The translations under genes were made by a program, and so were the position numbers. A model generated the notes under the pieces. That model searched no databases and was not told the origin of the DNA. It was given only the letters and a program-made list of their open reading frames with translations. From assembly GCF_004614165.1 (NCBI RefSeq), contig NZ_SPVG01000212.1, positions 1-36,589 of the forward strand: a DNA stretch of 36,589 bases. The letters run 5' to 3'. Source of the DNA: Duganella callida (lineage in GTDB: Bacteria; Pseudomonadota; Gammaproteobacteria; Burkholderiales; Burkholderiaceae_D). Shown here in pieces: positions 1 to 7,267 of the stretch. How positions within the stretch are numbered: position 1 is the first letter of the stretch; each line of letters begins with the position of its first letter.

Positions 1-113
1 ATTCCCTTGACCTCTCACCCGGCTGGGCGCTTTTAACTATTGGCCTTCCTGTAGGCCTTGGGATCGGAGTTTTCTTGTTGCCGCGTTTACGCAATCAACT
101 CGGATTCCGATAA
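1..113 (+). CDS. 3' end of a membrane protein (partial)
   Basis: Reading from base 3, an open frame of 36 codons runs from the window edge to a TAA at 111-113. It encodes a glycine- and leucine-rich hydrophobic stretch followed by a basic tail ending RLRNQLGFR. This is the pattern of a last transmembrane helix with a positively charged cytoplasmic end. The rest of the protein lies outside the window, so no family can be named. The next gene starts 63 bases downstream on the same strand. The frame could be chance, but the hydrophobic-then-basic composition argues for a real C-terminus. Confidence 0.4.
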   Translation, partial: SLDLSPGWALLTIGLPVGLGIGVFLLPRLRNQLGFR

Positions 114-176
114 CGGCCACAAGCTGCCGTTGAGACCGGAAGAACTTACAGGCGTACCAATTTTGTAGAGACTGAT

Positions 177-560
177 ATGGGTAAATATGGGTCCGCAGCA
201 GTAAACGCAGTTCGTGCCTATTCTTCTGGGCGAGCCAGCAGTGCTATTGATGCCTGGAACATTGCAGTTTGCGATACTTTTCCGAATAGCCCTTCATCAC
301 AAGAAAAAAGCTGTCCCAAAGGTACGTTTTTAGGAATTTGCGGAAGTGGAAATGTAGTCGGCATACCGAGCGGCGAATACACTACATCAGAAAAAAATAG
401 GCGTTATGGCCTAAGGGCGCTTGAGATACTGAGTGAGTCACCAGGCCTAGCCGAAGATGAGCTTGCGCTGTGGAAGCGAGTTATGGCTGGCGAAGACAAG
501 AAACCTAACTCTCAAATGGATGTGGTTATTTCTCTTTGGAAGGCCGGACTCGTGAACTAA
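177..560 (+). CDS. small hypothetical protein (possibly DUF6979-like)
   Basis: This ORF encodes 127 residues with no signal peptide or membrane segment, so it is predicted to be cytoplasmic. It opens MGKYGSAAVNAVRAY, has a central SCPKGTFLGICGSG stretch, and ends in a helical, acidic region containing LALWKRV and VVISLWKAGLVN. The opening and the FLGICGSG-type core recall the small uncharacterised DUF6979 family, but this is from memory and unconfirmed. Codon use is AT-richer than the genes after 5 kb, which fits an accessory segment. The ATG at 177 has only a weak upstream purine stretch (AGAGA). A CGGCCA-ATAG-TGGCCG hairpin follows the stop. Function unknown. Confidence 0.6.
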   Translation: MGKYGSAAVNAVRAYSSGRASSAIDAWNIAVCDTFPNSPSSQEKSCPKGTFLGICGSGNVVGIPSGEYTTSEKNRRYGLRALEILSESPGLAEDELALWKRVMAGEDKKPNSQMDVVISLWKAGLVN

Positions 561-586
561 AAACTTAAAGCAAAATAGGCTGAAGG

Positions 587-602
587 CGGCCAATAGTGGC
601 CG
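587..602. terminator. short hairpin after the 127-aa gene
   Basis: CGGCCA, a 4-base loop ATAG, and TGGCCG form a perfect 6-bp stem 27 bases after the stop codon of the preceding gene. No T-run follows, so it would be a weak or Rho-assisted terminator, or simply a hairpin in the untranslated RNA. Confidence 0.25.
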
Positions 603-644
603 GCGATTCTAGGACGAGACTGGACATTTAAGCAGTATGACGTT

Positions 645-896
645 GTGCGGGTAACGCCTCTGGCCTTGCAGATTGATACGCCTGATGATCAGTTTAATCG
701 CCGCAAGCCTGTAGTCCGCGATATAGCAACGATCATCGAAATTTATTCAGCACCACCAGACTACGAATCGGAGTGTAGCGATGCCCACGGCATTCCACGG
801 TGGTTGGTTGCATATAGGCCAGATGAAGTCACGCTGGAACTGAACAAGTACCTTGACCGTCAACGGCCGAAAACCAACGTCCAAGCGAACCCATGA
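645..896 (+). CDS. small DUF4926-like protein, start uncertain
   Basis: The ORF encodes 83 residues from a GTG at 645. The pattern VVRDIATIIEIY ... GIPRWLVAYRPDEVTLEL resembles the small beta-barrel DUF4926 family, whose members read roughly D-V-V, then G-x-I-G-T-I-V-E-I-Y, then a valine-rich strand. The in-frame codons just upstream of 645 read WTFKQYDVV, which also fits the start of that domain. The real protein may therefore begin earlier, but no ATG, GTG or TTG lies in frame between the TAG at 594 and 645. There is no Shine-Dalgarno motif. The gene may be 5'-truncated or use an atypical start. Proteins of this type are often found near toxin or immunity genes, but no role can be assigned here. 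Confidence 0.45.
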   Translation: MRVTPLALQIDTPDDQFNRRKPVVRDIATIIEIYSAPPDYESECSDAHGIPRWLVAYRPDEVTLELNKYLDRQRPKTNVQANP

Positions 897-911
897 AATA
901 TTAAGGCCAAG

Positions 912-1436
912 ATGATTTATTCGAGAATCGTAAGCTGCTATGACAGTCCGGTGACGCTTGCCGGCCGAACGATCAATTCTGTTCACGCCGAATACAGCTT
1001 TGTAGCCTTCAGGCTCGACAATGATGACATTATTGGTTTTGCTGTTGAAGAGGTTTCAGTCGGTAGATGGTTCGAAGTGTTTCCGCTGTGCCTCCATGAA
1101 CCAGGGGGAAGTTACCCTTTCATTTGGGCAGAACTGAGCGCTCCTTTTACTGTTGTGTCTAGCGAATTGTTGTGGAGAGAAGAATGGCTAGAGCCAGCTT
1201 CCGACAATGCAGGTTTTCTGGGAACGGGGCCAGGTTTCACTCAGCACGCAGCTGCGCTTGGAACAGCACCGGCAGAGAACGGCAATATTGTGAAGGTATT
1301 GGCAGGGATTAAATTAATTGGTTTGGAGGGCGCTCAATTTGTCGTGTGTAGCTCGCACAATACGCCTTTCAAGACAGACTTAGCGATGGATATCGTAGAG
1401 GTCGGCAATATCGTGCGATTCCACACGTGCGTTTAG
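912..1436 (+). CDS. hypothetical protein, 174 aa
   Basis: An AAGG motif sits 5 bases before the ATG, and the gene begins 15 bases after the preceding stop, so the two are probably co-transcribed. The protein has no signal peptide or transmembrane segment. It is rich in beta-type segments such as EYSFVAFRLDNDDIIGFAVEEV and contains aromatic and tryptophan residues (GRWFEVFPL, LLWREEWLEP). I recognise no family. Size, AT-rich composition and position beside a small orphan gene and an IS remnant would suit an orphan immunity-type gene, but no toxin is visible in the window, so this is only a contextual guess. Confidence 0.55.
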   Translation: MIYSRIVSCYDSPVTLAGRTINSVHAEYSFVAFRLDNDDIIGFAVEEVSVGRWFEVFPLCLHEPGGSYPFIWAELSAPFTVVSSELLWREEWLEPASDNAGFLGTGPGFTQHAAALGTAPAENGNIVKVLAGIKLIGLEGAQFVVCSSHNTPFKTDLAMDIVEVGNIVRFHTCV

Positions 1437-1556
1437 TCTCAACTGGGTTCGGCCAAGAGCAGACCTAGACCGTTGCAAGAATTTCTATCGAAAATGGCAG
1501 GTTTGAATGATGAGAAAATTAATTTTTGTTCTCCTTTGTTTATTCTACCGCTCAGC

Positions 1557-1886
1557 AGTGGTATCGAGCTGGAATTCTTGAGCGATAATGGCGGCGCGTT
1601 TCGGGCCAAGGATACGCACGCGCTGGCCAAGGACTTGGGTATCAAGCCGGTCCATACGCCGGTGTGCAGCCCGCAGTCCAATGGCATTGCCGAGAGCTTC
1701 GTGAACACGTTTAAACGCGACTACGTCAGCCAGCTGGACCGCAGCAGCGCCGACATCGTGCTCAGACAAATGCCGGCGGCGTTCAAGCATTTCAACGAGA
1801 TTCATCCGCATTCGTCCTTGGGCTATAAGTCACCAAGCATGTATCGGGAAGAGCTAATGCGCCGGGCTCAGATCGGCGTTAATTAA
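1557..1886 (+). pseudogene. IS3-family transposase, 3' fragment of OrfB
   Basis: The frame from about 1557 to the TAA at 1886 encodes the C-terminal half of an IS3-type integrase-core (rve) transposase. SDNGGAF carries the second catalytic aspartate. SPQSNGIAESFVNTFKRDYV carries the catalytic glutamate. HFNEIHPHSSLGYKSP is the usual C-terminal signature. The first catalytic aspartate, the helix-turn-helix and OrfA are all missing. The codons before 1557 in the same frame do not look like transposase and mark the break. The remnant cannot transpose. It shows that the segment between the orphan genes and the OLD nuclease has been rearranged. Confidence 0.85.
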
Positions 1887-1895
1887 GCGATAGGT

Positions 1896-1923
1896 TGTGT
1901 CCGGTAGTAGCGGGGCAAGATCA
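1896..1923. mobile_element. candidate right end of the IS3-family remnant
   Basis: About ten bases past the transposase stop lies TGTCCGGTAGTAGCGGGGCA followed by AGATCA. On the other strand it begins TGATCTTGCCCCGC, matching the TG...CA terminal rule of IS3-family inverted repeats. No matching left end was found in the window, consistent with a truncated element. Confidence 0.4.
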
Positions 1924-1992
1924 GGTTACATTGCTTATAAAGTGAGTTAATTGAGCTTCTCTTTTCGGCCAGCAGCAGCCGGTCAAGTTATC

Positions 1993-2008
1993 GAGATTTG
2001 AAAATCTC
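1993..2008. promoter_or_regulatory. 16-bp palindrome upstream of the OLD nuclease
   Basis: GAGATTT-GA-AAATCTC is a perfect inverted repeat with 7-bp arms. It ends 33 bases before the GTG start of the ATPase/nuclease gene and just ahead of an AT-rich TTTATATATAAGG stretch that could hold a -10 element and the ribosome site. It may be an operator for a dimeric repressor or an RNA hairpin. No regulator gene is adjacent. Confidence 0.35.
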
Positions 2009-2041
2009 CTTAAACCAAAATTTATATATAAGGTCCCAACA

Positions 2042-3904
2042 GTGAGCTTTCCCATCGAATTAACAGCGCAAGTACAAAGCCATAACGGAAATTTCACTCG
2101 AAAGTTCACGTTGAATCGCGGTCTTACAGTTCTGCTGGGGCCAAATGGATCAGGTAAGACGCACCTCCTGAGAGGACTAAAGAACAGCCTTGGCCAACAT
2201 GTGAACGGCAAGCACGTTCGCTTTCTATCTGCTGGCCGTATGGGAGTTTTGGAACAGTTCAGGTCCGATTTTGACGGTCATCGTGGCGGTAGTCCGATGT
2301 ATGACAGTGCGACATATGGCAGCAAAGGGGATGCAAGCCGTCGACATCAAATGGAAACTCTCACCGGTGATTTCCAAACACTAGCAGAGCGAGCTGATAT
2401 TCTGATAAAGATTCAGGAAAGGCTCAGAAAGCTATTTAAGCGAGATGTTCTCATCGATTGGGATGGCGGCCACCTCAAGATATCTTTTTCTCGATTAGAT
2501 GTTGACACAAAGCCCTATTCCTCTGGCCGCGAAGCATCCGGCCTAATGCACTTGGTAGGGATACTTGCTGCGCTCTATGATGATGATGTGGGTGCACTTC
2601 TTCTTGACGAACCTGAGGTGTCATTGCACCCGCAACTCCAAGCCTTTCTTCTTAAAGAGCTGCTGAGTGTTGCTGGACATCCATCGCTTGGTGGCAATAA
2701 AAAAATAATCATCATCGCAACCCATTCAACTGAAATGCTTCAAATCCAAGGCCCAGAAGACTTGTTGTCGTTAGTCTTCTGTCATGACCTCATGACCGAT
2801 CCTGTTCAGATTTCGGCAGATGCTGGCGAACTAAAGAATAAGAAACTACAAGGGCTCATTGCCAGGCTCGGACAGGAGCACAAGCTTGCATTGTTCTCGA
2901 AACGCCCATTGCTAGTCGAGGGGCCATCGGATGTAATCATATGTAGTGCCCTCGCTGCTCAATTAGATATGCATTTGGAAGCCGCCGGCTCGCAGCTTCT
3001 CCCAGTGATTGGAAAAGGCCAAATGCCAGTTGTAGCTAAATTGCTGCGTCTACTAGGAAAGGAACCTGTAGCCTTAGCCGACGCTGATGGAATTGCCGAT
3101 GGAGTTGAATTAGTTAATACCTATCTTATCGACAATCCAGTTGTAGATGAAAAAGCAAGTATTCTTGGGTTTGGGTCAGCGCAACAGATGGCAGGCTCAA
3201 TATATGGAGACTTCTGCAAGTTGGTTGATGGTCGCTGGCATGAAATTTCAGCGAACGCAGAAAACCATCCATATTGGCTCAACAAGAATTCCGACGAGGA
3301 GTTGCTAGCAAAGCGTCGGTCTGCACTATGTGCCCTATTCTCAACTGATACCTCGGACCTAAACAAGCTTGCTGCTGATAATGCTTGGGGAAAAATTAAA
3401 ACGCGAATTACAGCGTTGCTCGACTTGCTAGAACAGTGTGGCCTATTTATCCTGCGAAAAGGATCAATTGAGTCCTATTACCTAACTGCAGATCAGCTCA
3501 CTTCCATCGGAAAACCTAGCGTGGCTGTATCGGAAATTGATCACTTCAATCAGCACTCCCATTCGGACTTAAGCGCTTCTTACTCTGATGTGATTCGCTG
3601 CATACGATATGCCTCAAATTCAGAGGTGATTTGCGAGGCTGAAGCACTGAGAGACTTGCTTCTTTCAGTAGTGTCACCGGCGCACGCTCGGTTTAAAGGT
3701 GGCGATACCACACAAAATTTCAATCTATTGGCGCGCTCATTGCTGGGTGAGCGAGCGAAGATATTCGGCTTAACTGTAGATGGGGAGAAACTCGTGGTAT
3801 CTATTCAAAGTAAAATACTTGATGTCACTGGTTTTCCCGTTGCTATCGGAAGGGACGACGATGTTTTAAAATCAATTAATGATGCCTTATCCACCCCTTC
3901 ATAA
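2042..3904 (+). CDS. OLD-family ATPase/TOPRIM nuclease (putative phage defence)
   Basis: The 620-residue protein joins an ABC-type ATPase to a TOPRIM nuclease domain. Visible motifs are Walker A GPNGSGKT (33-40), an ABC signature-like SSGREASG (160-167), Walker B LLLDEPE (186-192), an H-loop histidine in ATHSTEM (228), TOPRIM glutamate in LVEGPSD (E293) and the acidic pair in ADADG (D347, D349). This is the order in overcoming-lysogenization-defect (OLD) nucleases, related to P2 Old and GajA, which cleave DNA in anti-phage defence. The GTG start has AAGG 8 bases upstream. No UvrD-like GajB, reverse transcriptase or HNH partner is adjacent, so it would act alone. Low GC and the neighbouring IS remnant suggest acquisition by transfer. 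The family call is strong; the defence role is inferred. Confidence 0.85.
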   Translation: MSFPIELTAQVQSHNGNFTRKFTLNRGLTVLLGPNGSGKTHLLRGLKNSLGQHVNGKHVRFLSAGRMGVLEQFRSDFDGHRGGSPMYDSATYGSKGDASRRHQMETLTGDFQTLAERADILIKIQERLRKLFKRDVLIDWDGGHLKISFSRLDVDTKPYSSGREASGLMHLVGILAALYDDDVGALLLDEPEVSLHPQLQAFLLKELLSVAGHPSLGGNKKIIIIATHSTEMLQIQGPEDLLSLVFCHDLMTDPVQISADAGELKNKKLQGLIARLGQEHKLALFSKRPLLVEGPSDVIICSALAAQLDMHLEAAGSQLLPVIGKGQMPVVAKLLRLLGKEPVALADADGIADGVELVNTYLIDNPVVDEKASILGFGSAQQMAGSIYGDFCKLVDGRWHEISANAENHPYWLNKNSDEELLAKRRSALCALFSTDTSDLNKLAADNAWGKIKTRITALLDLLEQCGLFILRKGSIESYYLTADQLTSIGKPSVAVSEIDHFNQHSHSDLSASYSDVIRCIRYASNSEVICEAEALRDLLLSVVSPAHARFKGGDTTQNFNLLARSLLGERAKIFGLTVDGEKLVVSIQSKILDVTGFPVAIGRDDDVLKSINDALSTPS

Positions 3905-4051
3905 CCCATAATTAACGCAGAAACCCTAATACACGGAATGCCACCCACTTCTATTTTGAAGTATTTTCCTCATAGATTGGATGGCTTCCGCTCAGGGGCG
4001 ACAGTCGGCTTCGGGGCGTTAGCGGACCCCACATATTAGGAAACCATCATC
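3905..4051. other. intergenic region, no gene seen
   Basis: About 150 bases separate the OLD gene from the hydrolase. No convincing ORF or strong terminator is visible. A GGGGCG motif occurs twice in the second half, which looks like degenerate sequence at the right border of the AT-rich segment. Confidence 0.3.
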
Positions 4052-5011
4052 GTGTCTCAAGACATCCAAACTTGCGAGATAATTTTATGGATAGCAAGGC
4101 TCGCCACAGTAGCACTTATATTTTTCTCCATCGATAATAAGCTGGCATGGGCCGGCGGTTGGCAACCCGCGTCGGGCCAAGTACAGATACCAATCTGGCC
4201 TGGCAGCGCGCCCGACGCCATATCGGCCCCAAATCAGGAATCGGTCCAGCTCGCCAAAGGACATGGCGGCTGGACCCAGGTCAATGACGTCAGCATGCCG
4301 ACCATGACGGTGTATGCCCCCAAGGCTCCAGGCACGGGGGCGGCGGTGGTGGTATTTCCTGGTGGCGGATTCAGGGTGCTGGCCATGGACCTGGAGGGCA
4401 CAGAGATCTGCGATTGGCTGACATCGCAAGGCATCACTTGTGTGCTGCTCAAGTATCGCGTCCCCGGCGGCAACCACTACTGGGACGATAAATGCCAATG
4501 CGCTATCACGCCCAAGGTGCCGCGCGCGTTGCAGGATGCGCAAAGGACGATCAGGCTGGTCCGTTCCAAAGCCAGGGAATTGAGCATCGATCCCGGCAAG
4601 ATCGGCGTGATCGGCTTTTCGGCCGGCGGCTATCTGGTGGCGCAGACCAGCAATATTTTCGCTTCGACGTACAAGCCCGTCGACGCCATCGACAAACTGA
4701 GCAGCCGCCCGGACTTTGCCATCGCGCTGTACCCCGGTCATCTGTGTCGCGCCGGCGAGAAATTCGATGCCAGCATCCGCGTTACAAAGCAAACGCCGCC
4801 CACCTTCCTGCTGCAAGCCTGGGATGATCCTGTCGATCCGATCTGCAACAGTACGCTGTATGCGCGCGAACTGGATCGCGCCGGCGTGCCGGCGGAAGTC
4901 CATCTGTTTGCCAAGGGCGGACATGCTTTCGGACTGCGCGACAAAGACCATCCCATTTCATCGTGGCCGTCGCTCGTGGAAAACTGGCTCAAGGACATCG
5001 GCATGCTATGA
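4052..5011 (+). CDS. exported alpha/beta hydrolase (esterase-like)
   Basis: This 319-residue alpha/beta-hydrolase has an N-terminal hydrophobic segment (about residues 10-26) and a likely cleavage near AWA-GG, so it is probably secreted to the periplasm or anchored there. The oxyanion region reads VVVFPGGGF (100-107). The nucleophile is in GFSAGG (S190), the acid is probably in WDDPVDP (D259 or D262), and the histidine is in KGGHAFG (H291). The architecture resembles the BD-FAE/acetyl-xylan-esterase-like group. The substrate is unknown. Translation starts at GTG 4052, preceded by AGGAAA. The gene stands alone between the accessory segment and the sigma-factor operon, and its codon use returns to high GC partway through. 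Confidence 0.8.
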   Translation: MSQDIQTCEIILWIARLATVALIFFSIDNKLAWAGGWQPASGQVQIPIWPGSAPDAISAPNQESVQLAKGHGGWTQVNDVSMPTMTVYAPKAPGTGAAVVVFPGGGFRVLAMDLEGTEICDWLTSQGITCVLLKYRVPGGNHYWDDKCQCAITPKVPRALQDAQRTIRLVRSKARELSIDPGKIGVIGFSAGGYLVAQTSNIFASTYKPVDAIDKLSSRPDFAIALYPGHLCRAGEKFDASIRVTKQTPPTFLLQAWDDPVDPICNSTLYARELDRAGVPAEVHLFAKGGHAFGLRDKDHPISSWPSLVENWLKDIGML

Positions 5012-5116
5012 AATCACGGACCTAGGTCGACGGTAAAATATCTTATTTCAATCCCGAATAAGTCGCATTTTTTTGGCGCTATACAATATGCCGCCGCATG
5101 GACCGTCTTCGAGTCT

Positions 5117-5674
5117 ATGACTTTGCCCACCATGACTTCTGAGCAGGATCAGGACATCACCGCCACCGTGCTGAAGGAGCGCTCGCGCCTGTGGAATTTC
5201 ATCCGCCGCCGTGTCGCCGATCAGACCGATGCCGACGATATCCTGCAGGACGTGTTCTACGAATTCACCCAGGCTTACCGCCTGCCCGAGCCCATCGAGC
5301 AGGCCAGCGCCTGGTTGTTCCGCGTCGCGCGCAACCGTATCATCGACCGTTTCCGCAAGAAGAAGGAAGTCGCGCTCGAGGATCTGGGCGGCGCCGACGA
5401 GGATGAGGAATGCCGCCTCGACCTGCTGCTGCCCTCCCCCGACGCCGGGCCGGAGGCCGCCTACACCCGCGCCATGCTGCTCGAAGAGTTGCAGCTGGCC
5501 CTGGAAGAGCTGCCCGCCAACCAGCGCGACGTCTTCATCGCCCACGAACTCGACGGTGTCAGTTTCAAGGAGATGGCGGCCCAGACCGGCGTCTCGATCA
5601 ACACTTTATTGGCCCGCAAACGCTACGCCGTGCTGCATCTGCGCCAGCGCCTGCAAGCCCTGTACGAAGAATGA
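5117..5674 (+). CDS. ECF-type RNA polymerase sigma factor
   Basis: This is an extracytoplasmic-function sigma-70 factor of 185 residues (180 if the ATG at 5132 is used; neither start has a clear ribosome site). Region 2 covers DADDILQDVFYEF to WLFRVARNRIIDRFRKKK, which contacts core polymerase and the -10 element. Region 4 covers ELPANQRDVFIAHELDGVSFKEMA to LLARKRYAVLHLRQRL, the helix-turn-helix for the -35 element. An acidic linker (GGADEDEE) joins them. The gene is followed 16 bases later by a small membrane protein and then an MFS transporter in a tight operon, so it probably controls that operon. No classical zinc-binding anti-sigma factor is visible. Confidence 0.9.
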   Translation: MTLPTMTSEQDQDITATVLKERSRLWNFIRRRVADQTDADDILQDVFYEFTQAYRLPEPIEQASAWLFRVARNRIIDRFRKKKEVALEDLGGADEDEECRLDLLLPSPDAGPEAAYTRAMLLEELQLALEELPANQRDVFIAHELDGVSFKEMAAQTGVSINTLLARKRYAVLHLRQRLQALYEE

Positions 5675-5690
5675 AAGGAGTACCTCTGCA

Positions 5691-6032
5691 ATGCGTCCCG
5701 AAAATATGAGCTACAAGAAATTCAAACTGATGAAGGGCCTGTTCGTGCTGGCCTGCGCCGCCGTACTGGGCGCGATCGTCATGTTGTTGTGGAACTGCCT
5801 GATCCCCGCCATCTTCCCCGGCGCCAATGCCGTGACTTATTGGCAAGCCCTGGGATTGCTGGTACTCTGCCGCATCCTGTTCGGCGGTTTCCATGGCCGC
5901 CACCGCGACTGGCACGAGCGCCGCGAGCAGTGGCAGCGCTGGCAAGCCATGACGCCCGAGGAGCGCGCCGCCTTCTTCAAGAAGCGCGCCAATTTCTGCC
6001 GCCCCGAACCACACGATACGAAAGACGAATGA
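5691..6032 (+). CDS. small two-helix membrane protein downstream of the ECF sigma factor
   Basis: A strong AAAGGAG lies 9 bases before the ATG at 5691. The 113-residue product has two predicted membrane segments, FVLACAAVLGAIVMLLW (about residues 17-33) and ALGLLVLCRILFG (about 50-62). A charged, tryptophan- and arginine-rich cytoplasmic tail follows (HRDWHERREQWQRWQAMTPE). Its position directly after a sigma factor suggests a membrane partner or anti-sigma-like regulator, but it has no zinc-finger motif and no family was recognised. Its stop overlaps the start of the next gene by four bases (ATGA), so the two are translationally coupled. Confidence 0.7.
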   Translation: MRPENMSYKKFKLMKGLFVLACAAVLGAIVMLLWNCLIPAIFPGANAVTYWQALGLLVLCRILFGGFHGRHRDWHERREQWQRWQAMTPEERAAFFKKRANFCRPEPHDTKDE

Positions 6033-7267
6033 AAAAACCGCCCGCGCCGCCCTTCAGCGGCTATCAGAAAACCGTGGTGGCGATGCTGGCTTTCCTGCTG
6101 TTCGCCGTGATCCTGGACTTCATGCTGATGTCGCCGCTGGGCGCCCTCATCATGCCGGACCTGAAGATCGGTCCCGCCCAGTTCGGCCTGGTGGTGTCGG
6201 CCTACGCCTTCAGCGCCGGCGTGTCCGGCCTGCTGACGGCCGGCTTCGCCGATCGCTACGACCGCAAGAAGCTGCTGCTGTTCTTTTATAGCGGCTTCAT
6301 CCTCGGCACCGTCTGGTGCGGCATGGCGCAGACCTTCGAAAGCCTGCTGGCCGCGCGCGTGTTCACCGGTCTGTTCGGCGGCGTGATCGGTTCCGTCGTG
6401 CTGGCGATTTCCACCGACCTGTTCCCGCCGCAGATGCGCGGCCGCGTGATGGGGCTGATCCAGACCGCATTCGCCGCCAGCCAGGTGCTGGGCATCCCGG
6501 CCGGCATCTACCTGTCGAATCAGTGGAACTGGCATGTGCCGTTCGTGGCGATGGCCGCCTTTGGCCTGGTCGGCGGCCTGCTGGTGGCGTGGAAGATGCA
6601 GCCGGTCGATGCGCACCTGGGCCAGCCGCAGGAGCACAGTCCGTTCATGCACCTGTTCCACACGCTGACGGAACGACGCTATCTGCTGGCGTTCTGCATC
6701 ACCGCCCTGCTGACCACCGGCGGCTTCATGCTGATGCCGTTCAGCAGCGCCTACATCGTCAACAACATGGGCATCGACCTGCAGCATCTGCCGACCGTAT
6801 ATCTGGTGACCGGCATCGCCACCATCTTCATCGGCCCGCTGATCGGGCGCGCAGCAGACGCGGTCGGCAAGTTCCGCGTGTTCTTGTTCGGCACCACGCT
6901 GTCGATCGTGATGGTGCTGACCTACACCCACATGGGCCACACCTCGCTGTGGGTGCTGGTGGTGATCAACTCGCTGATGTTCGTCGGGATTTTCTCGCGC
7001 ATGATTCCATTCCAGGCGATTTCGTCGACGGTGCCCAGCATGACCCAGCGCGGCTCCTACAATGCGATCAGCGCTTCGATCCAGCAGTTGGCCGGGGGCC
7101 TGGCGTCGGTGGTGTCGGGCCACATTGTCAAGCAGGCGGCCGACGGCCGACTCGAACATTTCGACACCGCCGGTTACGTGGTGGTGGCGACTTCTCTCGT
7201 GGCCACCGCGCTGGTGTGGCGCCTGCATCGCGATCTGCCGGCGATAGCGCCGCAAGCAGCTATCTGA
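6029..7267 (+). CDS. MFS transporter (DHA1-like)
   Basis: The 412-residue product is a major facilitator with about twelve hydrophobic segments. It has the loop 2-3 motif A (FADRYDRKKLLL) and an early LDFMLMSPLGALIMPDL segment typical of drug:proton antiporter family 1. It sits in the inner membrane and probably exports or imports a small molecule; the substrate cannot be read from sequence. The ATG overlaps the TGA of the upstream membrane protein, giving a sigma factor-membrane protein-transporter operon. Its stop codon overlaps the last 8 bases of the convergent solute-binding protein gene, leaving no room for a conventional intergenic terminator. Confidence 0.88.
   Translation: MKKPPAPPFSGYQKTVVAMLAFLLFAVILDFMLMSPLGALIMPDLKIGPAQFGLVVSAYAFSAGVSGLLTAGFADRYDRKKLLLFFYSGFILGTVWCGMAQTFESLLAARVFTGLFGGVIGSVVLAISTDLFPPQMRGRVMGLIQTAFAASQVLGIPAGIYLSNQWNWHVPFVAMAAFGLVGGLLVAWKMQPVDAHLGQPQEHSPFMHLFHTLTERRYLLAFCITALLTTGGFMLMPFSSAYIVNNMGIDLQHLPTVYLVTGIATIFIGPLIGRAADAVGKFRVFLFGTTLSIVMVLTYTHMGHTSLWVLVVINSLMFVGIFSRMIPFQAISSTVPSMTQRGSYNAISASIQQLAGGLASVVSGHIVKQAADGRLEHFDTAGYVVVATSLVATALVWRLHRDLPAIAPQAAI

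Noticed and set aside
1473-1556. In-frame extension of the transposase fragment to an ATG at 1473
   Set aside because: The residues before about 1557 do not match any IS3 transposase sequence and are AT-rich chance codons, so the fragment was not called as an intact gene.
4085-4951. Long minus-strand frame of 288 codons opposite the alpha/beta hydrolase
   Set aside because: It is a shadow of the hydrolase gene: arginine/alanine/glutamine-rich with no domain, while the plus strand has a full catalytic triad.
2042-5011. OLD nuclease and the downstream hydrolase as a two-gene defence system
   Set aside because: The hydrolase is exported, has a separate ribosome site and about 150 bases of spacing, and its GC content matches the core genome, so no functional pairing is supported.
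5837-7255. Minus-strand frame of 472 codons opposite the MFS gene
   Set aside because: Histidine-, arginine- and glutamine-rich composition typical of an antisense shadow in high-GC DNA; the plus strand encodes a normal transporter.
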